This document shows, one piece after another, positions 47,515 to 58,330 of a stretch of DNA of 64,000 bases. Below the pieces are notes generated by a model. It worked only from the letters and a program-made list of their open reading frames with translations, had not been told where the DNA came from and searched no databases. Source of the DNA: Asterias rubens (lineage: Eukaryota; Echinodermata; Asteroidea; Forcipulatida; Asteriidae); the NCBI RefSeq assembly GCF_902459465.1, contig NC_047063.1, positions 15,995,343 to 16,059,342 on the forward strand, in the 5' to 3' direction. How positions within the stretch are numbered: the stretch's first letter is position 1; every line of letters starts with the position of its first letter. The position numbers and the translations under genes are program-made.

Positions 47515-47560
47515 ATCAGAATATTGATATTATATTCTGAATATAATATCAATATCTGTC
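47515..47560. repeat. AT-rich palindrome
   Basis: cagaatattgatattatatt and tgaatataatatcaatatct pair over about 20 bp each. A second, unrelated palindrome lies 140 bp to the right. Confidence 0.6.
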
Positions 47561-47701
47561 ATCTCCAAAAAAAGTTGAGGAATATAGAATTGAATAGGCC
47601 TATGTTTCTTTCTTAGTTTCTACCACCAATCACACATACAATAAACATCTAGCCTATACAATACTCAAATTGTAGCCTACAGCTTGTTGGGCTTGACATG
47701 C

Positions 47702-47744
47702 TTGATGATTTAATCATGACCCGGTCATGATTAAATCATCAACA
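47702..47744. repeat. Perfect palindrome around CCCGG
   Basis: ttgatgatttaatcatgacc is followed by its exact complement cggtcatgattaaatcatca, giving 20-bp arms with essentially no loop. Confidence 0.75.
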
Positions 47745-48074
47745 AGCTTGATTGATATTTAATTAAACTATTTTGTGTTCATTCAAAGTCAAAAAAATGC
47801 ATGGATCTAGGCCTACCTACGTATGTACGTACTTCTTCCGTTGAGTCGCAAAGCACACACTGGTCCGATGGCATTATTGTCGTAGTTTTTTATATTAATA
47901 ATACACATCTGACATGGCTAAATAAAGCATGGAGGTACACCCATTCGTGGGTGAAACTGTCTTCCGCCACAGAAGCATGACCGTCCACCACCACAAACAA
48001 TGTCAATGTTTACAAACTTATTGTTTACAAAAAAACTTTGTAGAACACGTTACGTGACGACCGTATAACTGGAG

Positions 48075-48160
48075 GTGCACAATATTTCCCACAATCCTTT
48101 GCGGGACGTCGGATTTTTGCTATCTGCAATAAGGTCTATGGTAGCCTTTCACTCGTCTAC
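48075..48160 (+). repeat. TTTCCCACA-TCCTTTGCG repeat, copy 2
   Basis: Homologous to the reverse complement of 43930-44055. It is followed within 10 bp by ctacgATGGCGGCCGAAA, a start-like context that reaches a stop after seven codons. Confidence 0.55.
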
Positions 48161-48319
48161 GATGGCGGCCGAAATATATGTATAGGATTACCTGATTCTT
48201 GGCGGTCATTGTACCCTAAAACAACAGCTCTACTTCCTCTACACTACCATTTCGTTTCAACCACACTTTCATTTGAGTCCTTTCGTTTGATAATCACAAC
48301 CCGTCTTAATTCGGGTGTA

Positions 48320-48563
48320 ATATTGCGGCAGAGGTAGTAATTATAAATGCCGATCGGGACTAGGGTTTCTGGCGCCTTTTTACCCAGCCCCATCAGCCGC
48401 TATTTTTGAGCAGGATTTATTGTCGGTGGTCGAGGAGAAGAAAGTAAAAAGGAACGCAATCAGCCGCATCAAACGTACATCGATCAAAATAATATACAAG
48501 CGCCTAGTGATTAGCGAGGTAGTAGTTTTTAAAGGAACTGTTAATGACACAGCCTTACCATAG
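48320..48563 (+). other. Stop-free frame of about 80 codons, candidate exon
   Basis: From after a TAA to TAG 48561-48563, one frame reads GLGFLAPFYPAPSAAIFEQD then LLSVVEEKKVKRNAISRIKR. It has no ATG at its beginning and no recognised domain. It sits 160 bp after the repeat at 48075. It could be a 5' exon of a gene not otherwise seen, or chance. Confidence 0.2.
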
Positions 48564-48895
48564 GGTAAACGTAAGCAGCCAAGCGAACTGGCCTAGACCT
48601 AGGGTATGACTAATGGGAAATGTCAACGCTACACACGGTATATACGAGCCAGAGTTTATTCTGCAGGGAGACTAACGGTTGTTATTGAAGGATGCTCTCA
48701 TCCTCGGCTGATAAAATATTTCAGAGGGAGAGAATTTTTTTATCGTATTGTGTGTTGTATTTTTTTTTTTACCCCTGGATTGATTTTGACCTTCGCTGAT
48801 TTCTGGAATTTATTTATTGACTCTATCGAGTTGAGGGTATAGGTGTTAAGCCCATGATATTCTTGTCTATGCAAAGAGTGAGTGATGAACGTAAG

Positions 48896-49055
48896 TTAGG
48901 GTGCGTTCGTTTAGCTTCCCTGGGTCGACCCCGGTGTGTGACGGTTTTTTTTCCCAGGACGATCGTGTGCAGATATTAACCCACGTTTGTCCTAGAAGAA
49001 AAAAAAACGCCACACACCGGGGTCGACCCAGGGAAGCTAAACGAACGCACCCTTA
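48896..49055. mobile_element. Harbinger-like hairpin MITE with TTA duplication
   Basis: TTA, then GGGTGCGTTCGTTTAGCTTC to gtcgaccccggtgtgtg, is mirrored at the right end and closed by CGCACCC TTA. Arms are about 50 bp and nearly perfect. TTA target duplication and GGG-starting TIRs fit PIF/Harbinger elements. Confidence 0.78.
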
Positions 49056-51874
49056 GTTTTACAATGTCGGGCGGTTTGTTAGGGGAGACACACAATTGGA
49101 CGTGGGCAATACAAGTGGAAATGTGAACCACCCTCTATACCATAGAACGATTACTAAAACTACGAGGTGGTTTTTAAAGCTTTTTCGCGGACAAAACTTC
49201 GCTTTTCCTACGAAGTATAAGTCCTTTCCATCAACAGACATCTCCAAACTGCTATAAACACAATTTAAATGCAAAGCATCAATTTTCTATTTATATTCTA
49301 TCAATGTGGCTAATTGTTAATAGCTGTATGTACAAGTCACCGTGTTGCTGATTGCCGACCACAGTCTGGCTAAAGATAACAGCTTTTCTGCTTCTTCCTC
49401 CATGCTGCAACCAACAATAATAAAGTCACGAGTTAAGTTTATATACAAACTTATCGTGTCTTGTTTTTTATCCAAGGCAATGAAATGCAGATCGATCAAT
49501 CACTGCAAATTTGTAATTTGCTAATGCGAACCTCAACGGGTTTGCCCTTTTGTGGTGCCATATTTTGTTCCGGGGACCTATAGTTGTTGACCGGCGTGAG
49601 ATGGATACAGGCATGGGTTGAAAGTGCAGTTATTCCCCGCCGAGTGTGCCTCGAGAGTGAGGATGCTCCTGGGTAGCGTCCCGGTGTCGATATCTCGATG
49701 TGTTTATCACAATCCAACCCCTCAGAGTAATCCAACTATTGTGTCAAAGACATAAGGTTCGACTTGCAGATTTAGAAAGAGAAAAAAAACATGTTTTTTA
49801 AAGAGGGATTTTTTTCTTATGTTTGGTGATTCCCTGCGGATGAATGCAGTGTAGAAGCCTGTAAGATGATTTCTATGATAACGAACCTTTGCATGCCAAG
49901 GAAAGATTTAGTTACACCAGGGGTTTACAGCAAATAATGGAATGCAAGTCGCAGATTTCGCTAGGGTATTCAAACACACACTGCCGTACGCTTTAATGCA
50001 TTTTAAATTTCCAGGTTTAAAGTTTTGACTGAATTAAAATATCACTGTCTATTGGAGCTATCGAGTTCACTTCCATTGGGACTAAAAAGTCAGGGAATGG
50101 AAATAAAGGTCGTAAATAAGTAGAGTATATACGTAGAAAGTATCAAGATGATTGCTTGTGCATGTCGTCAGCAGGTGTTTTCATGGTGCACATTTACTGG
50201 CTCAACTTTACGGTAACCGTTATATATGACCAACTGTAATATTGAATGAGTGGTATGGGCGAGATAGCCCCCATGATGGAAAAATGTCAAAATAATAGGT
50301 TACCCAGAAGTCTAAAAACGTCTTCCAGTTTTGAAGGCACTGACTGAGGGCGCACTATAAACTGAGATTCTCACGTTGTGGCGTCACGCACAAACGTCTG
50401 ATTTCCATTATCCCTGGAACACAGGCTATAATAATGCGTAATAAATAAAATTATGCAAAACAGCAACAAATCATGCCTCAACTTGTCCTATTCCCAAATT
50501 GAATAATGTACCATGCGTTTCTTCACGTACGCAATAGGCATAATACAAAATGTATCACCAATGCACAGGTGCAATTAATACTCATAGATCCATGATTTGA
50601 TTATTATACGTTTTATATAATACAAACTAATGGAGTTTACACAATTGTGTGTGTTTTTCAGTATAAACAAATTATAATTAAAACAAAACAGTGATGGGCC
50701 TTATGCCTCAAGGCAGCAACTTACATTGAATGTTATATCGCAAATGATGTGTCAAAATGCGTTCATGCACGAATTATTATGCACCGCAATATTACCAATG
50801 TTTCATCAGGTCACAGTGCATTTAACAAAAATTATTTCTTATTTTTACAAAAAAATATGTTGGTGCAATGTTTGGCTGCATAATGATTAAAAGTAACCTC
50901 TTGCACAAGAGCGAGGCTTATTTATGTTTCTAATCACATAATTTTTTATGAGGATTTGAAAAAGGCCTCAACAAAACATCATTTTTTTCTCTGCGTGTGC
51001 AATCACCAAACACACGCACACACAAATCAAAGTAATTCCACTAAATATTCTTGAGCGTCTACGGGAGTTGAACACCGCAGAGTTAACTTGGTGTTAGATT
51101 TCACGGAACAGCAAGAGTCATTACCTAAAAAAGAAGACACTCTTAGTGAAATAAAAGAAAGAAAACAAGAACAAACTTGCCATAAGAGCTGACGCCAGTT
51201 TGCTTTGCCCATCGGCTATGTATGAAGTTGACATTGCATTGGATCGATACAATGTTTACTGACGTCAAAATGCCAGTGGTTAAAGCAAAATATTGATTCT
51301 CCATCACACTGTTGTTTGAAAGTGAAAGAGCAACAATTGACTTGTACAATCGTGAGAGATCCTACAGCAAATCTGCAACAAAGGTTTTATCTAAACATAG
51401 ATTTCTTAAAGGTTTGCTTGATAGTCAAAACAGTTTATTCATACATAGAATTGACAACAATTGTATACACGTTACTGATTGACAAACCTAGGAACAACAA
51501 CAGTATTGACCCAATAGTTTTATGGTGAATTAATGATGCAAATTGAAGTTATGTGTTGACGTAGGGGTTGAACCGTTCAAGATTACTAGCGTTAAAACGT
51601 GTTGCAAGCCTGGCAATAAATGCAATGATATCAACGTATGTGTCAACAGCTGTGGCATAAAATGGGGGCAAATTGCGAAGGGATTCACGCATAATAAATG
51701 ATAGACAGCGGTTGGGCGCACAGCTGCTCTCTTATTTTCTCAAAATCTACAAAGCAATTTTATTTGTTCACACTATGTACTGTATTTGTTGCAGTATTTA
51801 CATTTCAACATTCGTTTAAAATACTGTCAATGTCTAATATCTAGAAAAAAACGATTGAAGACTTCAAAAATATA

Positions 51875-51922
51875 TATTCTGAATGAAAATTATTTTCTTT
51901 ATAAAACCACACAACGGACATG
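51875..51922. repeat. 48-bp segment inverted into the MITE at 52.5 kb
   Basis: tattctgaatgaaaattatt and ttctttataaaaccacacaa recur in reverse complement at 52497-52545, inside the MITE 52385-52820. Confidence 0.75.
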
Positions 51923-52134
51923 AGTGTAGATACCCTAACTAAAGGTTACTTGTTTGCGAAGCAAATTAATGCTAACTAATTTAACTAATTAATCTCATGA
52001 ATATAATAGTGTAATATGGTTTTATTCTGAAGCATTATTAGCTTATAATAATTGTTATCTGAGCTTTAAAAGGTACATAATTGAATACGTTTAGCCTATA
52101 TGTCAAAGACAGTATAACTTCACTTGGCATGTTG

Positions 52135-52350
52135 GGACGCAACATAAAACATCAAATAACAAACCTGTGAAAATTGTTGCTCAATTAGTCGTCAAAGTTG
52201 TAAGAATGATAATGAAAGAAAAAACATGCCTGAAGCCTTTTCTTGTGGGTGAATTTTTTGTTAAACTCTTTCTCTTACTTAAAATGGTGTCGTTTCTATA
52301 CGTTGTATAATATCAACAGCTCCCAGTGCTCTTTGACAAATTAAGTGTTT
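52135..52350 (-). mobile_element. TTAA-flanked MITE, fragment
   Basis: A partial reversed copy: caaataacaaacctgtgaaa, then ataatgaaagaaaaaacatg and the ctcagg-less end near tatcaacagctccca. Both termini are missing. It lies directly before the longer copy at 52385. Confidence 0.6.
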
Positions 52351-52384
52351 CATGTTCATTGTATTTTGGAATAATTGCCAAAGG

Positions 52385-52820
52385 TTTAAAGACACTGGAC
52401 ACTTTTGGTAATTGTCAAAGACCAGTCTTCTCACTTGGTGTTTCTCAACATATGCATAAAATAACAAACCTGTGAAAATTTGAGCTCAATTATTTGTCGT
52501 TGTGTGGTTTTATAAAGAAAATAATTGTCATTCAGAAAATATATTTTTGAAATTGCGAGATAATAATGAAAGAAAAAAACCCTTGTCACACGAATTTGTG
52601 TGCTTTTAGATGGTTGATTTCGGGACCTCAAATTCTAATTCTGAGGTCTCGGAATCAAATCCGTGGAAAATTACTTCTCTCCCGAAAACTTTGTCACTTC
52701 AGAGGGAGCCGTTTCTTACAATGTTTTATAATACCAACCTCTCCCCATTACTCGTCACCAAGTAAGGTTTTATGCTAATAATTATTTCGAGTAATTACCA
52801 ATAGTGTCCACTGCCTTTAA
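52385..52820 (-). mobile_element. TTAA-flanked MITE with internal insertion
   Basis: A reversed copy with both ends (ttaaagacactggacac-type and gtccactgcctttaa). About 60 bp (52495-52556) interrupt the family sequence; 48 bp of that insert are a reverse-complement copy of 51875-51922. Confidence 0.75.
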
Positions 52821-53469
52821 CCTCCCTTTGAACATGGTCTCTATGTGACAGGAATTACTCTATGGTTCTGCATTCTAAATAGTACAGGTCGGAATTGACC
52901 ACGGATTCTGGATCGTAAGGGCATGACCCTTTTCTGGGTCAGTAGCACAAAAAAAGTGCGTCAACTGACGTAGAACTCGAGTCGAAATCCACATGATTGA
53001 CCAGATTTTGGGGTCAGCCTGACCTAGAAAGGGTCAGGCCCTACACATAATATGGGTCAGTTATGACACAGTGTTTAGAGTGTGCTTATATACCGTAATA
53101 AGCAATAAAAACCAAGAGCATCTGCACTTACAGCTGCTACAGCAATATCCACTCTTAATGCGTAGGCCTAGTTCATAGAATTCCAATTTGCACTAATGTG
53201 CGTGCTTACTTCACATAAAGTATAATTTGCTTTCATGTTAAAAACACTATCACAGATATTTGGCGCCAATAACGGATAACTGCGAGTGTCAGCGCAGTGC
53301 TCCACGGTACACATGAAACTGGGTCCTATTTAAATGTATACAGAAACATAACTTTCCATCCAACTTGGGTGCAGAAACTATTGTTCCCTGCTGCAGATCG
53401 TTTGGCTCACTGTGAATAATTTATTTCGTATCTACCTCCATACTTTCATATTTATACTTACGGTATAAC

Positions 53470-53640
53470 TTTATTAATTTTGGTCCTACCCATACACCGA
53501 TGTGTGTTAGCACTGTATACTCAGTACTTTCCCGAGTACTGTGAAATATGTCACAGGCATGTTACTTGGGTAGGACTCGAACCACGACCCTTGCAATTCA
53601 AGAGCAGTGTCTTACCAACTAGACTACCGAGATTGCCGGT
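53470..53640 (-). mobile_element. tRNA-derived SINE
   Basis: On the minus strand the head reads aatctcggtagtctagttgg, with B box gtggttcgagtcctac. The body carries gtactcgggaaagtactgag and the complement of acaccgatgtgtgttagcac. The tRNA-like part lacks a pairing acceptor stem, so it is called a SINE, not a tRNA gene. It abuts the palindrome array at 53.67 kb. Confidence 0.7.
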
Positions 53641-53673
53641 GTAGCATGCAATTATGTCCTCTTTGCAATACTA

Positions 53674-54075
53674 TCCGGAGGACATTATTGCATATGCAAT
53701 AATGTCCGCCGGACGGTTTTGCATATGCAATCGTGTCCGCCCGGACGCTGCTGCATAATGCAACTGTGTCCGCCCGGACACATTGGCATATGCAGTTGTG
53801 TCCGACCCTGTGCAAAACCGTCCTTCCTGTAAATTACACGCCCTTGGTCGACGGAACACGTTCGCCATTATTTTACAAGCTAAGTGCATGTCATGAATGA
53901 CATGGGAAATGTTCGGCCGTTGGGTATTCGCTGCAATAATAAAATACGTGAATATTCGTGCTGCATATTATACGAGGTTCAGTGCATGATGCTCGCTTAC
54001 GCGGACACGATTGCATATGCAAAAGTGTCCCGAGCGGACAGTATTGCATGACGGACACAATTGCATCTGACACCG
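53674..54075. repeat. Array of GGACAC / TTGCATATGCAA palindromes
   Basis: Units such as gcatatgcaataatgtccgc, gcatatgcaatcgtgtccgc and gcatatgcagttgtgtccga recur every 40-45 bp in 53674-53823, each a palindrome of TTGCATATGCAA flanked by GGACA/TGTCC. A second group at 53995-54075 carries ggacacgattgcatatgcaa and ggacacaattgcat. Some units are partly degenerate (ctgcataatgcaac). The ATGCAA core resembles half of a POU octamer site; this is a resemblance only. Confidence 0.8.
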
Positions 54076-55034
54076 GTATAGCTAGAGGCAGTTCGAATCC
54101 TATATTTTTTCGCAGGAGTTTATTTTTTACTTCAATCAAGAGCAAGTATCTGTTGATGTGTTTTCGATCAAACGCTTCCACGTAATAAGAGTGCTATTGT
54201 GATTATGGAATGATGCTAATTGCCCCCTATACATTACACTAATAACCATCTAGGCCTATGGCTGTAAGTCAATATATCTTCATGCTCCGTATAGGTGAAA
54301 AACAATGCATGTTTGGAATACAGGCAGCATACACAGCCACAATAAAAGGGAAACCTAATACCCTATAAGGTCATAACTGTTTGAAGGAGAGCCAATTACT
54401 TTTGAGAGCAGGTTAATTCATGGAAATCGATACTGCACCATAAGGAATGTTCTGTATGCCATCCAAATAATGACAAAAAGATGGTGAGATTTGATTTATT
54501 TTGAAGCAAGAACATAAAAATAAGAGGAGACACCCAATATATAGCACTCTTCATCTTTTCCGCTAATATGAACAAACAACGATATGATAATGGAAATTAT
54601 GCAAGTTGCTTTTGAGCTGCAGGGTTGGAAAATAACCTGCAGCAAGGGACCTGTTTGATTGCATGCACCTGTAGTACGTTGCCAGCATAAAAAAAAACAG
54701 AGGTTAAGAGGAAAACAACTTTTGTTTGTGTTTTTATTTCCAGGTATCCCATGTGGACTGATTTTATTTCGTTTACTTAATTAAATTGTACAATTTTGTT
54801 TCATCTGCCTTGACAATTGGCATACCGATTTTTGGTACACAAAGGATACTGGCAGATATTTGCGCCAGTCTAACCAATGTAATAACTGACCCTTCTTGAC
54901 TGACACCCCTTCATAGGATGGGACGTAAAACTGTTGGTCCCGTGTATTGTATAATGCAAGTACAAGAACACATCACGCTTTTCGTTAAGCGAAATTGGGA
55001 ATAGGCCTACTGATGTGCTAAAGGTGGCCCTCGC

Positions 55035-55143
55035 TGCAGGGCCCAATTTCATGGTTCTGCTTTCTTACAATTATTGTAAAGCAAGGGCCATGCCATTAGC
55101 GAAGAGTTTCGCGGTAAGCAAAGCCATGAAATTGGGTCCTGGG
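55035..55143. repeat. Foldback repeat with GGGCCCAATTTCATG ends
   Basis: gcagggcccaatttcatggt and aagccatgaaattgggtcct pair across a 109-bp unit. It follows the SINE body fragment at 54890-55000. Confidence 0.6.
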
Positions 55144-55334
55144 CGTTTGATTATCATAACTGCATCAATTTAAATGAAATCTCCGAACCATAGTTAAATT
55201 CTGTTAACATTGTTTAATAATTAAGTGTTTTATCGTCTTCATCTTCTTCTCTTGAATTTTCCTAGAAAATGTCCCCCAAAATCATCAAAATATTTAACCA
55301 TTGCCCAAAGATCGTCTAAAACCGATGTTAGGGC

Positions 55335-55540
55335 CTATGCAAGTTCGCCCCAAACAAGGCTAAAAGATACCCTTGGTATGGAGCCACAAGAACAACAAGA
55401 CGGTAGGAATTTAAATTTCGTCTTAAAACAGTCTATATTGTAGGATTGAGGGAAACATGCACCAGGCAAGGAGTTCCACGGAGATGCAGTACGTTGAATA
55501 AAGCTGTTGGAACGGCTCAATGTTCTACATCTCAGCAAAT
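55335..55540 (-). pseudogene. LINE reverse-transcriptase C-terminus, fragment
   Basis: The minus strand encodes SFIQRTASPWNSLPGACFPQ then YNIDCFKTKFKFL, a WNSLP-type ORF2 ending with a stop at 55335. A foldback of about 45-bp arms (55580-55675, CACTAGGTCGGACTC and complement) lies directly upstream on the same strand. Confidence 0.65.
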
Positions 55541-57329
55541 CAAGAGTGTATGTAAGAGAAGAAGCAGAAAGTCTAGTTTCACGCTCAAACGTTCTGATAG
55601 AGGCACTAGGTCGGACTCATTGGTCACCAGTGTGTCCGACCTAGTTTCTCCTATCGAAATGAGCGTGACACATTTACCATGAAAATATCTGTGGAAAAGA
55701 CGGAGGCTGGCTACAGACCTACAGTGTGCATCAATAACGAACCATCTGCCTGTACCCTAGTGACCGAGGCCTCTGCCATTGAAAAAGTGTAGATCAATAT
55801 GTTCCCTACCACCACTGGACGATCCCTGGGTGACGTGCGATTGACACAGAAGATGGCCAATTGATATTTCTGGATGACAGTTTCGGGGTAAACTTGACAT
55901 GTTCAGCGGCTAATTTTTGTGACATGATGTGGCGACGGCTATTTTATGACGGAGAAATTGTCAGGACTGACCAAATTGTCATTCGATTGCTTTTAAAAAC
56001 AACATGTTAGAAGATGCATGTATAATAAAAAATAAATAGGGAAGCTCACGAAGTGCAAAAAGCCTTAACAACAAAAAGCTTGTTTTTCTTCTTTTTTTTC
56101 TTACTGCATTTTGACCAGGTGATTACTAGGATGTAGTACCCCTTAAAAAGTTAGCATAGAGTATACAATCTGAAATGTTAGTCATCGAGAGTTTAGGATC
56201 TTCGCATGTAAAAAGGCACAAGTTTTTGAATTTCATTCTGGGTGCTTTTTCGAATTATCAAGATGGTCTGACACCAAGCCTCAAGAGAGAAAACATCCTA
56301 AAATATTCACAAAACTGAATCTGAATCTTATTATGTGACTTTTAAAAAAGAGTCTTGAGCAGTTTAATCCCCAAACAGCTCACGTAGGAAGCTAAACTGG
56401 GATGATGCGTTGGTGGCGCCATTGGTCGACGGTGCAAGGTGCGAAGAGAATAAATAATAAAAATGAAACAAAAGAGCAAGTATCCCCACGTTAAATTTGT
56501 CCCCATGTATAGTCTGAAATAAAACAATACGTAATTGTTTCCAAATCGGTAAAAAAAATATTATTACAAAATCCTTCTTCTTCTCACGAATGCAACAAAG
56601 AATAAAGTGTCAAAGGTCGAGTTCCATATATCGAGGTCCATCGTGTCGCAATTGGGTCACAGCTGCCCATACAGACGAACGCGGTACCACCGTTTAGTTT
56701 TCTAATGGGGCACTCAGTGAAAAAACAAGCATTAGAAATGTTGCAAACTGCATACCAACAAAAAGGAATAATTGGAATTGAAAAAAAATGGGTCTTAAAC
56801 GAAAGATTGGTAACGGTTGTTCTCTTTTAAAACATGTTTCCGCCCGTCCTTGTCATTAAAAAGAAAATCTGGGACACGAGACCTTCCTCATTTTCGTCGG
56901 TTCTTAAAAACATAACGTGGGCGATAATTTCAATTATTCACAGTAAAATGTCATTGAGATTTAGCTGGTATGAGATGGGAATAACGCACTCGATATAACC
57001 GCGTTTATGGACTTCCATAGATTACACGACAAACCATCCATTGTGGTTGCAGTCCCTCAAAACATGATGCACCTTATTTTATATTCACCAGGTGGCCATT
57101 GATTGTGCTTTTATTGAAAACCAAGAATATTAGAATGAATTATTTCTTCGAAAAACACATTAAATATATTTTAACTGGATATGTATATATATTTTTTCCC
57201 ATGACTGTCAGGACTGACACTAACACGTTCAGTTAAATTATTAATTTGAACGCACAGAAAAACCTTCAGAAAACAACCTTCGTCAAAAGAAAAATAAACA
57301 TTTCAATCTGGACTGCCAGGATTTTAATT

Positions 57330-58330
57330 AAAATGCAGATTATGTTGATCGACTGTGTCTGAAAGCTGAGACTGTTTGCTTGATTTATCCCATTCTATGT
57401 ATTAAATTAAAGGCATTCAGCTTTATTAAACTGTCAGTAATGCAAAGAACCCTCAGATGAATTCACCAACTAAACATTATAATAACTCAAATTGTCCTTG
57501 TTAATAGCTTCTTTTCGCAGGTATTACAGATCGTAAAGAAAAACTATTGAGACCCTTTGCTTGATTTGTTCCATTCTTTGCAAATGTAAGGCCCTATTGC
57601 TTTATACAAAATAATGTCAGCAAAGTGGGGATATCACAGTTAAATTCACAAACCAAACATTATAACAACTCATGTGTTTTATCCCCTTTGCTGCATTTGT
57701 ATGGTTTCACACGTCATCAACATCAGATCGTAAATTGGATGAAATGGATAAGACGGTTTACTTGATTTGTTCCTTTCTTTGTAAATTAAATGCCTTAAGC
57801 TTTATCGAAATGTCAGTATACTTAAGTAAGGATACCGCTTGTGAATTCAACAACTAAACATTATAATAACTCGAATTTTCCTTATCCTTTATTGCTGCCA
57901 TTGTATATAAAGGCTTTTTCACTCGTGATCAAAATCAGATCGTAAGTGAAGAAAAAACATTGAGACGGTTCGCTTGATTTGTTCCTTTCGTTGTAAATTA
58001 AAGGCCTTAAGCTTTATACAAAATTTCAGTTTAGTAAGGATACCGCAGCTATAATTCACCAGCTAAACATTATAATAACTCACATAATGGCTTCACACGT
58101 AATCAGATCTTAAAGAAAAACTATTGAGACTGTTTGCTTGATTTGATCCATTCTTAAAGGCCTTAAGCTTTATCCAAATGTCAGCAATAATATTGCAGAT
58201 GAGAATACTGCAGGTGAATTCACAAACTAAACATGATAATAACCACTGTACCTTATCTTCATTTGCTGCCAATGTACGATGGCTTCTTTTCACAATTAAT
58301 AATCAGGATCAGACCGTAGAAACTATTGAG
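57330..58330 (+). repeat. Degenerate tandem array of about 200-bp units
   Basis: The landmarks gagactgtttgcttgattt, ggccttaagctttat, tgtcag and aaacattataataactca recur in the same order about five times, at spacings of roughly 160 to 215 bp. Unit lengths vary by indels, so the array is old. Open frames inside (57672-57857, 58093-58293) are not supported as genes. Confidence 0.8.

Noticed and set aside
53560..53640. Functional tRNA on the minus strand
   Set aside because: A and B boxes are present but the acceptor stem does not pair and the sequence continues into a SINE body.
53674..53823. Regular repeats resembling a CRISPR array
   Set aside because: The units are palindromes with hardly any spacer between them, the genome is eukaryotic and there are no cas genes.
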